This document shows, one piece after another, positions 1 through 8,560 of a stretch of 45,874 nt of DNA. The notes beneath the pieces are model-generated. The model saw only the letters and a program-made list of their open reading frames with translations, was not told the origin of the DNA and made no database searches. Origin of the DNA: Candidatus Parabacteroides intestinigallinarum (GTDB lineage Bacteria; Bacteroidota; Bacteroidia; Bacteroidales; Tannerellaceae); contig DXEN01000014.1 in assembly GCA_019114945.1 (NCBI GenBank), positions 1 to 45,874 of the forward strand, given 5' to 3'. Both the position numbers and the translations under genes were made by a program. Position 1 is the first letter of the stretch. Each line of letters starts with the position of its first letter.

Positions 1-54
1 ACCGCAGCAAGGGTACTTGGTTGTAGCGGCGCGATGTAGTAAGCTTACCCACCT

Positions 55-128
55 GCCTCTTTAGCTCAGTTGGCCAGAGCACGTGATTTGTAATCTCGGG
101 GTCGTTGGTTCGAATCCGACAAGAGGCT
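55..128 (+). tRNA. tRNA-Thr (anticodon TGT)
   Basis: The stretch folds as a full cloverleaf. The acceptor arm pairs 55-61 with 121-127, the D stem is GCTC/GAGC, and the T arm is GTTGG/CCGAC around TTCGAAT. The anticodon loop reads TTTGTAA, giving anticodon UGU, which decodes threonine ACA. One T-T mismatch sits in the anticodon stem. No CCA is encoded, as is usual in Bacteroidetes. A second tRNA-Thr with a different anticodon lies at 6841-6913. Confidence 0.93.
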
Positions 129-146
129 CAAGGAAAACCGAACGTG

Positions 147-183
147 AACGGAGGGACGTGCGAAAGCTCGTCCCTCCGTTTTC
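147..183 (+). terminator. Rho-independent terminator of tRNA-Thr
   Basis: A perfect 12-bp inverted repeat pairs 147-158 with 169-180. An inner GC pair and a GAAA loop add to it, and a T-rich run follows. It begins about 20 bases after the tRNA and fits termination of its transcript. Confidence 0.85.
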
Positions 184-226
184 TTTCCCCCCTCGCCCGC
201 CCCGCCCGGTCATGCCCGGAATTCCT

Positions 227-305
227 TCCGAACGAAACTATATTTTCCTCCGAACAAAACTATATTTTCTTCCGAATGAAACTATATTTTCCCTCGAATG
301 AAACT
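227..305. repeat. 22-bp tandem repeat, 3.6 copies
   Basis: Units begin at 227, 249, 271 and 293 (the last partial) and share the core GAAACTATATTTTC between CGAA-containing segments. Units differ at only one to three positions. The array lies between the tRNA terminator and the DUF4199 gene. A single related sequence, ATGAAACTATATATTTTGG, occurs near 4495. The A/T-rich core repeats every two helical turns, which could suit protein binding, but no function is shown. Confidence 0.8.
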
Positions 306-411
306 GAGCCCCCCGATTTGTTGCGCGTTCATCGGCAATATGCTAAATTCGCGAGCCGAGCCATGAGATCGATACGTATACATATATATTATAGTGGCGA
401 GGTCAATACAC

Positions 412-945
412 ATGGAGAATAAGAGCTATTTATTAAAAGGAGCGATGACCTACGGGTTGATCATGGGCATCTATTGGGCGGCGAAATACATCTTTTTCAT
501 CCTCAGCCTATCGGTGCCGACGATGAGCGTGGTGTACCTGGCGCTGACGCTGGTTGTCCCCGTCCTCGCCTATCACATGACACGCCGCTACCAACGGGAG
601 ATCGGCGGGCGCGTCGGTTTCTTCCACGCCTGGCAATTCGGCGTGCTGCTTTACTTCTTCGCGGCGCTGATCCTATCGGTGGAATCCTACGTGTTCTACC
701 GCTACATCGCCCCGCCGGGATTCGTGGAAGGGGCGATCGGGCAAATGGCGGAGACGTTCAAGGAGAGCCAAATGGGCCCGGAGATGGTAGAGGCGCTAAG
801 CCAAATAAAGACCTCGCCCATCCAAATGACGATACAAGGAATCTTTAATAACGTATTTTACGGCCTCATACTTTCCATTCCCGTGGCGGCGCTCGTGCTC
901 CGGCACAACACAAGCGTTCCCGGTACGGGCGAGGAAGAGCGATGA
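412..945 (+). CDS. DUF4199 family membrane protein
   Basis: This 177-residue integral membrane protein has about four hydrophobic segments (near residues 8-30, 33-52, 68-92 and 140-160). The opening MENKSYLLKGAMTYGLIMG and overall layout match the Bacteroidetes DUF4199 family, whose function is unknown. I use the ATG at 412 because the upstream GTG at 394 only adds six residues before the conserved start. The gene lies 32 bases ahead of a GT2 glycosyltransferase and probably shares its transcript; DUF4199 next to such a transferase is a familiar Bacteroidetes pairing, which suggests a role in lipid-linked sugar handling. That role is inference. Confidence 0.85.
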   Translation: MENKSYLLKGAMTYGLIMGIYWAAKYIFFILSLSVPTMSVVYLALTLVVPVLAYHMTRRYQREIGGRVGFFHAWQFGVLLYFFAALILSVESYVFYRYIAPPGFVEGAIGQMAETFKESQMGPEMVEALSQIKTSPIQMTIQGIFNNVFYGLILSIPVAALVLRHNTSVPGTGEEER

Positions 946-977
946 GCGCGGTTATTTTGACAACTTTATATTAGGAT

Positions 978-1928
978 ATGGACATATCAGTGGTTATCCC
1001 GTTGTATAACGAAGCGGAGTCGTTGCCCGAGCTGTTCGAGTGGATCGAGCGGGTCATGCGGGAACACGGCTTCACGTACGAGATTATTTTCGTGAACGAT
1101 GGCAGTACAGACAATTCCTGGGAGGTGATCGAGGAACTGAAACGACGCTCGCCGCACGTGCGGGGCATCAAGTTCAGACGGAATTATGGCAAGTCGCCCG
1201 GCTTGCAATGCGGATTCCAGCGGGCGCAAGGCGACGTGGTGATCACGATGGACGCCGACCTGCAGGATAGCCCCGACGAGATCCCGGAGTTGTACCGGAT
1301 GATCACTGAGGAGGGCTACGATTTAGTGTCGGGCTGGAAGAAAAAGCGTTACGACCCGCTCTCGAAGACAATTCCCACCAAGCTGTTCAACGCCACGGCA
1401 CGAAAGGTGTCGGGCATCAAGAACCTGCACGACTTCAATTGCGGGCTGAAGGCGTACAAACGGGTGGTGGTGAAAAATATCGAGATTTACAACGATATGC
1501 ACCGCTACATCCCCTATTTGGCGAAGATAGCCGGGTTCAACAAGATAGGCGAGAAGGTGGTGAAACACCAGGCGCGCAAATACGGCGTCTCGAAGTTCGG
1601 GTTGGATCGTTTCGTGAACGGCTATCTGGACTTAATCACGCTTTGGTTCACCTCGAAGTTCGGCAAGAAACCGATGCATTTCTTCGGGCTGTGGGGAAGC
1701 GTCATGTTCTTCATCGGCTTCGTCGCCTTGCTCATCGTGCTCGGCATGAAACTGGTCTCCATCTACGCCGGCGACCTCCGGCCCTTGGTCACCAGCTCGC
1801 CTTATTTCTATGTCTCCTTAACGGCGATGATATTAGGCACGCAGATGTTCCTCGCGGGATTCATCGGGGAATTGATCTCGCGCGACTCGCCCAACCGGAA
1901 CAACTACAAGATCGAGGAGGAGATATAA
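978..1928 (+). CDS. GT2 glycosyltransferase (dolichol/undecaprenyl-phosphate sugar transferase type)
   Basis: This 316-residue protein has an N-terminal GT-A domain: DISVVIPLYNEAESLPELF at the start, NDGSTDNSW near residues 40-48, and the metal-binding DAD in MDADLQDSPDE near residue 92. Two C-terminal membrane helices follow (about 232-260 and 275-300). This is the layout of GtrB/ArnC/DPM1-like enzymes, which load a sugar from a nucleotide donor onto a polyprenyl phosphate at the inner membrane. The donor cannot be read from sequence. It follows the DUF4199 gene at 32 bases and precedes the MntP-ApbE gene at 40 bases, so co-transcription is likely. Confidence 0.9.
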   Translation: MDISVVIPLYNEAESLPELFEWIERVMREHGFTYEIIFVNDGSTDNSWEVIEELKRRSPHVRGIKFRRNYGKSPGLQCGFQRAQGDVVITMDADLQDSPDEIPELYRMITEEGYDLVSGWKKKRYDPLSKTIPTKLFNATARKVSGIKNLHDFNCGLKAYKRVVVKNIEIYNDMHRYIPYLAKIAGFNKIGEKVVKHQARKYGVSKFGLDRFVNGYLDLITLWFTSKFGKKPMHFFGLWGSVMFFIGFVALLIVLGMKLVSIYAGDLRPLVTSSPYFYVSLTAMILGTQMFLAGFIGELISRDSPNRNNYKIEEEI

Positions 1929-1968
1929 GCAAAGAGGGAAAAAGGAGTTTAAAAGCGGCGGAATCTAT

Positions 1969-3510
1969 ATGCTATACATCGAGGTTTTACTATTGGCCAT
2001 CGGCTTGTCGATGGACAGCTTGGCCGTTTCGGTGACAAGCGGGGCTGTGCTGCGGAACCGATGCACCGCGGGAAGCGTCGTCAAAATCGCAAGTACGCTG
2101 GGCTTGTTCCAGGCGGGCATGACCGTCATCGGCTACACGATGGGTTTGGGCTTCGAGCGATACATCCGCGCCTTCGACCATTGGGTGGCATTCGCCTTGC
2201 TCGCTTATTTAGGCGGGAAAATGATTTACGAGAGCACACGGGAGAAGGAGGAGGAAAGCCGATTCGACCCGCTCCGCTTCCGCACGCTATGTGGATTGGG
2301 CATCGCCACGAGTATCGACGCCTTGGCGGTGGGCATCTCGCTGGCCATCCTGAAATCGCCACTCCTGTGGCAGGCGGTCATCATCGGCGTGGTCACCTTC
2401 CTCATGTCGGCGTCCGGTGTCTATTTCGGGAATCGCTTCGGCCGAAAAATCAACTTGAAACTCGACCTTATCGGGGGTCTCATCCTCATCGGCATCGGCG
2501 TGAAGATATTGGTGGAACATCTCTGCCCGCTTTCCGCCGACGCCGGGCCGAAACGCTATTTCGAGGATAGCGGCTCCATATTTCATACAACGTATCACGT
2601 CAAATACCAAGCCCGTGAGGCACGAACCGAGCAAATCGACAGCGTGCTGCGGCTGTTCGATCTTTCCTTGAACCCGTTTAACCCACGCTCCACGATCGCC
2701 CAGGTCAATCGCGGCGAGGCGGTGGAGGTCGACGATTGGTTCGCCGAGGTATTCCGTAAGGCGGAAGAAGTCTCCCGCATATCCGACGGCGCTTTCGATA
2801 TCACCTGCGCTCCGCTTATCAACCTATGGGGCTTTGGCTTCAGCCGGGCGGATAGCCTCACGCCGCAAGCTATCGATAGCGTCCGCGCCTTCGTCGGCTA
2901 TCAGAAAGTACGCTTGGATGGACGCCGGGTGGTGAAAGACGACCCTCGCCTATCGCTCAACTGCTCCGCCATCGCCAAGGGCTACGCATGCGATGTCGTG
3001 GCCCGCCTGCTGGAGAGCGAGGGCATCGAGAATTACATGGTCGAGATCGGCGGCGAGGTGACGCTCCGGGGCGTGAACCCCGATGGCGACTATTGGCGCG
3101 TGGGCATCAACAAGCCGGAGACGGATAACGGCGTAGCCGGTGACGTGGAGGAGGTGGTACAACTCCGCGGGAAAGGCGGCATCGCCACCTCGGGCGACTA
3201 CCGCAATTATTACGTCAAGGACGGCAAGCGATACGCCCACACCATCGACCCGGCCACCGGCTATCCCGCCGGACAGAATATCCTGAGCGCCACCATCGTG
3301 GCGTCCGACTGCATGACCGCCGACGCCTACGCGACCACCTTCATGGTGCTTGGCTTGGAACGCGCCCGCGCGCTCACCCGGTCGCTTCCCGGCATCGAAT
3401 ATTTCGTCATCTACCTCGACGAGCGGGACCAGCGTAAAGTCGCCTACTCGCACGGCATGATCCGCTACCTTCCCAACCGGCAGGAACTGGCGATATTGGA
3501 AAATCCGTGA
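1969..3510 (+). CDS. MntP-type manganese exporter fused to ApbE FAD:protein FMN transferase
   Basis: One uninterrupted 513-residue frame carries two families. Residues 1-188 are a complete MntP: six helices and the paired acidic motifs LSMDSLAVS and ATSIDALAVG, which in MntP proteins line the Mn2+ export path. Residues from about 195 are a complete ApbE domain, with IAKGYACD, GGEVTLRG, the signature HTIDPATGYP and the late metal-site segment TADAYATT. ApbE attaches FMN to threonine in exported or membrane flavoproteins such as RnfG and NqrC. Charge distribution puts the MntP loops rich in Arg/Lys in the cytoplasm, so helix 6 should exit to the periplasm, where ApbE normally works; MntP would replace the usual ApbE lipoprotein anchor. 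No lipobox or stop lies between the halves. Confidence 0.9.
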   Translation: MLYIEVLLLAIGLSMDSLAVSVTSGAVLRNRCTAGSVVKIASTLGLFQAGMTVIGYTMGLGFERYIRAFDHWVAFALLAYLGGKMIYESTREKEEESRFDPLRFRTLCGLGIATSIDALAVGISLAILKSPLLWQAVIIGVVTFLMSASGVYFGNRFGRKINLKLDLIGGLILIGIGVKILVEHLCPLSADAGPKRYFEDSGSIFHTTYHVKYQAREARTEQIDSVLRLFDLSLNPFNPRSTIAQVNRGEAVEVDDWFAEVFRKAEEVSRISDGAFDITCAPLINLWGFGFSRADSLTPQAIDSVRAFVGYQKVRLDGRRVVKDDPRLSLNCSAIAKGYACDVVARLLESEGIENYMVEIGGEVTLRGVNPDGDYWRVGINKPETDNGVAGDVEEVVQLRGKGGIATSGDYRNYYVKDGKRYAHTIDPATGYPAGQNILSATIVASDCMTADAYATTFMVLGLERARALTRSLPGIEYFVIYLDERDQRKVAYSHGMIRYLPNRQELAILENP

Positions 3511-3541
3511 TAAATTTGAAATTTGAAATCTAAAATATGAA

Positions 3542-4399
3542 ATGATGAACAGATTCTTACTGATAAGTATAACACTCGCGACGGCCTTACTGACCGGATG
3601 CGACGGCGACCGAAAAGCGGCGCAAGCCCGCCTGGAAAAGGCGCGGGCCATGTACGAGAAAGGCGAGTTTTTCGCCGCTAAAAACGAGATCGACAGCCTA
3701 CGAACGTTCTATCCCAAGGAAGTAGGCGTTCTCAAAGAGGGATTGACGCTCATGCGGAAAGTGGAGATAAGCGAGGCGGAGCGCAACATCGCCTTTTGCG
3801 ATAGCCTGCTGCCCATCAAACAAGCGGAATTGGAAACGTTGAAGAAAGGTTTCGTGTTCGAGAAAGACTCCCTCTACGAGGAAATCGGGAATTATATTTG
3901 GAAACAACAGACCATCGAACGCAACGTACAGCGTTGCTACGTACGCTGCGGCGTGAGCGAGGAGGGCGAGATGTACCTGGCGAGCGTCTACTATGGCGGA
4001 CGTCCCATCGAACACACGGGCATCCGGCTGAGCCTGAAGGACGGGCAGTTCGCCACCACCGCCTCCATCCCTTACGACGGTGGACTGAATTACCGCTTCA
4101 AGGATATGGGCAACACCACGGAGGTCGTCACCTACAAGGGCGGGCATTGCGTGGACGCCGTCAAGTTCCTTTACGACAACGCGAAAGAACGCGTCAAGGT
4201 GGAATATACCGGCGGAAAGCCTTATATCATCTACATGGCGGAAGCCGACAAGCAAGCGGTCGTAAACACGTTCAACCTGGCCACCGTGCTCAGCGACATC
4301 CACAACATGACAACCCTTAAGGCAAAATCGGAGAAGAAGATCGCCTACTTGCGAGGCAAGCTCGACGGCGACGGGCAAGCGAACGCCCCGGAGCCATAA
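3542..4399 (+). CDS. conserved lipoprotein of unknown function
   Basis: This 285-residue protein has a signal peptide ending in the lipobox LLTGC (Cys at about residue 20). A helical, charged region follows (about 25-125) in which ARAMYEKGEFFAAKNEID looks like one TPR-type helix pair. The C-terminal half is more beta-like and ends with a coiled-coil-like stretch. Two ATGs open the frame (3542 and 3545), and either could be the start. It follows the MntP-ApbE gene by 31 bases and probably ends this operon. I do not recognise a named family beyond a Bacteroidetes lipoprotein; envelope location is inferred from the lipobox. Confidence 0.75.
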   Translation: MMNRFLLISITLATALLTGCDGDRKAAQARLEKARAMYEKGEFFAAKNEIDSLRTFYPKEVGVLKEGLTLMRKVEISEAERNIAFCDSLLPIKQAELETLKKGFVFEKDSLYEEIGNYIWKQQTIERNVQRCYVRCGVSEEGEMYLASVYYGGRPIEHTGIRLSLKDGQFATTASIPYDGGLNYRFKDMGNTTEVVTYKGGHCVDAVKFLYDNAKERVKVEYTGGKPYIIYMAEADKQAVVNTFNLATVLSDIHNMTTLKAKSEKKIAYLRGKLDGDGQANAPEP

Positions 4400-4840
4400 A
4401 GGCCCCGCCTTACGAAAACAAGAATCGTCCTATTCTCACGAACAGGACGATCATACTACTAAAAATGTAAACAGTGTATTTATATAGTAATATCATGAAA
4501 CTATATATTTTGGAGAAAACCATCCCACCTTCGCAGGCAACATGGCAGGAAATCTATTTTTGCATAAATCTCATCGGGAAGGTGACGAGAGTTTCCCTCG
4601 CACGGGAAATCCCATCACCCAATGAAACTTGAACATCTTCTTTCTCAACTCTATGCTTACATCATAAATCGCCTAACTTCTAAGCAATCGCCGTGCCAAA
4701 CCTCGCCTTTCTTCCTGCATGATAGTCCAAAATCATTATAAATCAATTTCTTAATAAATCATACAAGACACACGGCACGCAAACGCCCCGTGAGGAACAA
4801 GCCGTGGAATACGTGGAAAAATTCCACAAGAATCGAGGCA
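4400..4840. other. 440-bp gene-free region with hairpins
   Basis: I see no convincing coding frame. Structure is present. An imperfect stem pairs 4424-4431 with 4444-4451, just after the lipoprotein gene. A nested hairpin has an outer GGTGA/TCACC stem (4581-4585 with 4615-4619) and an inner TTTCCC/GGGAAA stem (4592-4597 with 4604-4609). A 7-bp stem pairs 4804-4810 with 4821-4827, downstream of the leftward mscS. One copy of a sequence like the 227-305 repeat sits near 4495. I cannot match the nested hairpin to a known riboswitch. Confidence 0.5.
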
Positions 4841-5677
4841 TCAGGCTTGATGCACCGTCAATTGCGGGAACGGGAAGCCTATGCCCTCCTTATTGAAGGT
4901 CGCGTAAATCTCCTTGTTGATATCGAAATACACGCCCCAATAATCAGCGCTCTTCACCCACACGCGCACCACGACGTTCACGCTGCTATCAGCCAGTTCC
5001 TTCAACGCGATCGAGGGAGCCGGATCGGCCAAGATACGGGCGTCACGCGCCAATACGGATTCCACCACCTGCTTCACGCGCTCGAAATCGGTATCATACT
5101 CCACGCCGAACACCCAATCCACACGCCGGGTCTCCTCGCGGCTGTAATTCACCACCACGCCACTGCTCAACGAGCCGTTCGGGATGTAGATAATCTTATT
5201 GTCCGGCGTCTGCAACACGGTGTGGAACATCTGTATCTCACGCACCGTGCCGCCCTCGTTCAGCGCCTCTATGTAATCGCCTACCTTGTAGGGCTTGAAC
5301 AACAGGATGATCAAGCCTCCGGCGAAGTTCGACAAGTTACCGCTCAGCGCCATACCAATCGCCACGCCGGCCGAGGCCAACAATGCGGCGAACGAGGCCG
5401 TTTGCACGCCCAAGGCGCCCACCACCGAGATAATCAACAGAATCGTCAAACTGACGTTCACCAAGCTCGCCACGAACGTCTTCACCGACGGGTCGATATC
5501 CCGTTTACTCAAAATCCTTCTCACTAACTTGTTGAGCAGATTAATCACCAAACGACCCACCAAGAAAACGATCAATGCCTTCAGGATCGTCAAACCCAAC
5601 TGGGAGGCATGCTCGATTAACGAGACGAGCGCCCCCTCCAACTTCGTACTTGCCTCTACGGCCGCTAATAATACCAT
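4841..5677 (-). CDS. MscS-family small-conductance mechanosensitive channel
   Basis: This 278-residue protein is close in length to E. coli MscS. Three N-terminal hydrophobic segments lead to a glycine/alanine-rich pore helix (VAIGMALSGNLSNFAGG) and the beta domain signature FKPYKVGDYIEA. The GTVREIQMFHTVLQTPDNK and YIPNGSLSSGVVVNYSR segments are diagnostic. It is an inner-membrane channel that opens on hypo-osmotic shock. The gene is transcribed alone, with 150 bases separating it from the divergent TPR gene. A weak hairpin lies just downstream. Confidence 0.93.
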   Translation of the reverse strand: MVLLAAVEASTKLEGALVSLIEHASQLGLTILKALIVFLVGRLVINLLNKLVRRILSKRDIDPSVKTFVASLVNVSLTILLIISVVGALGVQTASFAALLASAGVAIGMALSGNLSNFAGGLIILLFKPYKVGDYIEALNEGGTVREIQMFHTVLQTPDNKIIYIPNGSLSSGVVVNYSREETRRVDWVFGVEYDTDFERVKQVVESVLARDARILADPAPSIALKELADSSVNVVVRVWVKSADYWGVYFDINKEIYATFNKEGIGFPFPQLTVHQA

Positions 5678-5781
5678 ACTATACGCTATTTAAAATGAAT
5701 CGATTTCCTTTTCGCTTCCCTTACGAAATGTAGCAAAGGTATAATTTTTTTTGATTCTACCGAAACTTTGGACTTATCGCG

Positions 5782-5789
5782 TAACTTCG
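5782..5789 (+). promoter_or_regulatory. putative -7 box for the TPR gene
   Basis: TAACTTCG fits the Bacteroidetes -7 consensus TAnnTTTG with one change and lies about 40 bases before the TPR gene start. No TTTG at the expected 19-21 base spacing upstream was found, so this is a tentative call. Confidence 0.4.
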
Positions 5790-5827
5790 CGTCACATCCA
5801 TAAACAAATAAATGAAAGAATAAACCG

Positions 5828-6649
5828 ATGAGATTCCTCCTGACACTGGCCGCCCTCCTCCTCGCTTGGGGCGGAGCGCAAGCGCAAACCTACGAGAAAT
5901 ACGTCGAGAAAAGTTTCGACTTTATCGACAAGAACGACCTCGTTGCCGCCGAGGAGAGCCTGAAGGCCGCCATGCGCCTCGAACCCGGCAACCCCAACAA
6001 CTATGCGCTCCTGATGAACCTCGGCACCCTGCAACGCCGACAAGGCAAGCGCGAGGAGGCCATCCTGTCCTACACCGCGGCGCTCAGCCAGCAACCGGCC
6101 AACGAGACCATCCTCGAGAACCGGGCCAGCCTCTACGTGGAAATGGGGCAGATGGAGAAGGGCATGACCGATTACAATACCCTCCTCGCCCTCAACCCGC
6201 ATCATCAGGACGCCCTCTACTGCCGGGCCATGCTTTTCCTGCAAGAAAAGAACTACGTGGCCGCCGAGGCGGATTTCGATAAGATCATCGAGGTGAACGA
6301 ACGTTCCATCAAAGGGCGGCTCGGCTACGCCATCCTCGAGAAAATACGGGGCAACTACCTTGAGAGCGAGCGCATCTTCAACTACCTCATCAGCGAGATG
6401 CCCCGCGAGTGGAGCCTCTACGAGGCACGGGCCGACCTCTATTTCATGATGGGAAAGAACGCACGCGCTATGACAGACATCAGCCGCGTCTTCGCCGAGA
6501 GCACGCCCACAGCCGACCTCTACGTCCTTCGCGGTAAGGTAAAGCTGGCACAATATGAGAAGACCTCGGCCGCCGCCGACTTCCAGAAAGCCCTTGAGAT
6601 GGGATATGACCCAGAGGTCATCAACGAACTGCTGAAAATGACGAAGTAA
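5828..6649 (+). CDS. secreted TPR-repeat protein
   Basis: This 273-residue protein has an N-terminal signal peptide (residues 1-19, ending GGAQA). Most of the rest is tetratricopeptide repeats of the A-x-Y-x-x-A-L type, for example NPNNYALLMNLGTLQRRQGK, then HHQDALYCRAMLFLQEKNY and TADLYVLRGKVKLAQYEK. TPRs usually hold protein partners; none is visible here. The protein should be periplasmic, since no lipobox follows the signal peptide. It is a single-gene unit with a terminator downstream at 6713-6758. Confidence 0.85.
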   Translation: MRFLLTLAALLLAWGGAQAQTYEKYVEKSFDFIDKNDLVAAEESLKAAMRLEPGNPNNYALLMNLGTLQRRQGKREEAILSYTAALSQQPANETILENRASLYVEMGQMEKGMTDYNTLLALNPHHQDALYCRAMLFLQEKNYVAAEADFDKIIEVNERSIKGRLGYAILEKIRGNYLESERIFNYLISEMPREWSLYEARADLYFMMGKNARAMTDISRVFAESTPTADLYVLRGKVKLAQYEKTSAAADFQKALEMGYDPEVINELLKMTK

Positions 6650-6712
6650 AAAGAAACAAACGGATTCTTGCGGGCTTCTTCCTGTATAATCGATACGAAA
6701 TTTAGGATACGC

Positions 6713-6758
6713 AAAGGATACGCATTTGTGTCCAAATTTGGACGGAGTATCCTTTTTT
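6713..6758 (+). terminator. terminator after the TPR gene
   Basis: A perfect 8-bp stem AAAGGATA/TATCCTTT (6713-6720 with 6748-6755) encloses the palindrome GTCCAAATTTGGAC (6730-6743). A run of T follows (6753-6758). It is 63 bases past the TPR gene stop. Confidence 0.75.
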
Positions 6759-6786
6759 AATCTACAAATCGGAGTAGTATCGAAAT

Positions 6787-6831
6787 AAAAAAGGAGCGTC
6801 AATACCTAATTGTTAGTATCTTAGCTCCTTT
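6787..6831 (-). terminator. terminator of the leftward tRNA-Thr
   Basis: On the minus strand the arm AAAGGAGC (6831-6824) pairs with GCTCCTTT (6797-6790), followed by a T run (6792-6787). It begins 10 bases after the tRNA 3' end. Confidence 0.8.
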
Positions 6832-6840
6832 CCATCTCAG

Positions 6841-6913
<73 letters not shown>

Positions 6914-6952
6914 AATGCTTATTTCTTTAATTCGGGTGCAAAGATATAGGGT

Positions 6953-7420
6953 TTATTTGACATCTGCAAGCAAATCCGATAAAAAATTATCCAAATCTGC
7001 ATCTAAATCTTTCAACAGTGGATCATCCAAGCGCAGCAACTCGTCGTCAATGAACAGAAGTTCCTCTATTACAACGAAATCCTCATCGGTCAAGCTTACC
7101 GAGAAAGGACGGGCCAAGCAAGGCGCGTCAAATACTTTTTTCGTGGAAAGAATCGTAAGGACCGCTTTTATCGAGGCGGCGACTTGCTTATTGAAGGTCT
7201 CCTCCTTCTCTTTATCCAACGAATCGACCCATTCAAAAATCACCACTTTCTCCATCAAACGTTCCGCGTCGTCATAAATTTGCAACTCTCCGCTCTCGGC
7301 ATCCACCTGCACGTACAAATCCGTCACAAAATTACCCGACTCTTCTTTCGTGAGCTTATCGATCGCCGCAACAAAGGCATTCTCGATAAGCGCCTGCACT
7401 TTTGCTGTATTCGCGCTCAT
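6953..7420 (-). CDS. conserved acidic cytoplasmic protein of unknown function
   Basis: This 155-residue soluble protein is strongly acidic, with no signal peptide or membrane segment. It ends in an Asp/Leu-rich tail (RLDDPLLKDLDADLDNFL). I recall similar proteins across Bacteroidales but no assigned function. I start it at the ATG at 7420: a good ribosome binding site (AAAGGAG) sits just ahead, and the promoter-like box at 7458-7451 would place transcription start downstream of the alternative ATG at 7453. The gene lies 39 bases from the tRNA-Thr 5' end on the same strand, so the two may be co-transcribed. Confidence 0.8.
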   Translation of the reverse strand: MSANTAKVQALIENAFVAAIDKLTKEESGNFVTDLYVQVDAESGELQIYDDAERLMEKVVIFEWVDSLDKEKEETFNKQVAASIKAVLTILSTKKVFDAPCLARPFSVSLTDEDFVVIEELLFIDDELLRLDDPLLKDLDADLDNFLSDLLADVK

Positions 7421-7450
7421 ATATAAATCTCCTTTTTCCGAAATATCACT

Positions 7451-7458
7451 CAAAGGTA
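7451..7458 (-). promoter_or_regulatory. -7 promoter box, acidic protein gene
   Basis: The minus strand reads TACCTTTG, an exact TAnnTTTG box, about 30 bases before the ATG at 7420. A TTTG lies upstream with a 23-base spacer, longer than the usual 19-21. It overlaps the 50-base gap between two leftward genes. Confidence 0.55.
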
Positions 7459-7470
7459 CGAATAAATCCG

Positions 7471-8505
7471 TTATTCCTCGCCAAATTGCATATTTAGTTT
7501 CGCGTCGGAACGAATACGCTCCGACAATACTTGCATGTATAGTTTCTGCAACTTCGTGGACTCAGCCTCCTCGCCGGCATGTTGCTTGAACAGGTCATAC
7601 GACTTGCTCGCCCACTCGTGCGCCTCTTCCAAATCGCCTTCCATCTCATGACACAACGCTAAGTTGGATGCCGCCTTGGCTCTTCCCTTCCAACCTTTCG
7701 TGCTTCGGTACAAAGCCAACCAACGCTCCTCGGCCATATCCCAGCGCTCGTCAGAGGCGTATGCGGTAGCCTCCTTCCAACGTGCGCCCGGTGCCGTAAA
7801 GAACCATCGGCTCTCGTTGACCCAATGCGGCACGAAATGGGCATACGCTTTCGCGCCCACATATTGCCCGGCGGCTTCCAAGGCTTCTTCTGAAGTTGGC
7901 AGTATCTGCTCTAAAAGCGGTAAATAATCCGCGCTTTCCGCCCAATACACGCTATCCCTCAAATGCACGGTCGCCAACGGCTGCTCGCGGTCGGGCATAT
8001 AGCTTCGGATAATCCCCGCTACCTGCACCTCGATCGTACCTATCACATAGGTTCCGCCCAAACGGCTCACCGACTTTTTCATATCGAACAACAGCCGATC
8101 GAGCGATATCACGGCGTCCGCCCCTGTCTCCTCACAAAGCGCCACCACTTGCTCTTGGGTCAATGGTGCCTCTTTATACATGACGCGATCCTTCTGGATC
8201 GCGTCGTGATAAAGCAATACATCGTTGAAGTAAGACGCGTCGGCTATCGCTTCGCCCAATTCCCTGCACGCGACGAACAAGGCGCTATCCGCCTTTGTCT
8301 CGCAGGCATCTTGCGCCTCGCCAAACAACTCGTACGTATAACCCGTATCCTTCGGCTGAGGGACAGCGTTATTGACGATTAATACCTGCCCGACATGCTC
8401 CGGGAAAGTCACCTCTCCTGGATTATAGGTCTCGATCCGGATATATCGGGTCGAGCTACAAGCGGTCAGCAATCCTGCCGCCACTACTATCAGAACACCT
8501 CGCAT
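7471..8505 (-). CDS. DUF6340-type lipoprotein with C-terminal TPR-like helices
   Basis: This 344-residue protein begins with a signal peptide and lipobox LLTACSS. The N-terminal two thirds (VTFPEHVGQVLIVNNAV, then ALCEETGADAVISLD) matches what I recall of Bacteroidetes DUF6340 lipoproteins. The last 100 residues form helix pairs of TPR character (KAASNLALCHEMEGDLEEAH). The start at 8505 follows the ribosome binding site AAAGGAG and opens directly into the signal peptide; the longer frame to 8595 overlaps the neighbouring gene. It is the last gene of the leftward run that begins with DUF4783, 55 bases after the TIM-barrel gene. Function unknown; surface or periplasmic location inferred. Confidence 0.8.
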   Translation of the reverse strand: MRGVLIVVAAGLLTACSSTRYIRIETYNPGEVTFPEHVGQVLIVNNAVPQPKDTGYTYELFGEAQDACETKADSALFVACRELGEAIADASYFNDVLLYHDAIQKDRVMYKEAPLTQEQVVALCEETGADAVISLDRLLFDMKKSVSRLGGTYVIGTIEVQVAGIIRSYMPDREQPLATVHLRDSVYWAESADYLPLLEQILPTSEEALEAAGQYVGAKAYAHFVPHWVNESRWFFTAPGARWKEATAYASDERWDMAEERWLALYRSTKGWKGRAKAASNLALCHEMEGDLEEAHEWASKSYDLFKQHAGEEAESTKLQKLYMQVLSERIRSDAKLNMQFGEE

Positions 8506-8560
8506 CTCTCTTACTTCTCCTTTCCTTTTTATAAGGGGAACACTCCTGCCTTTATGGGCA

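Noticed and set aside
4490-4620. Riboswitch in the 4.4-4.8 kb gap
   Set aside because: The nested hairpin does not match the conserved cores of classes I can recall, and no ORF is positioned downstream on either strand to be controlled by it.
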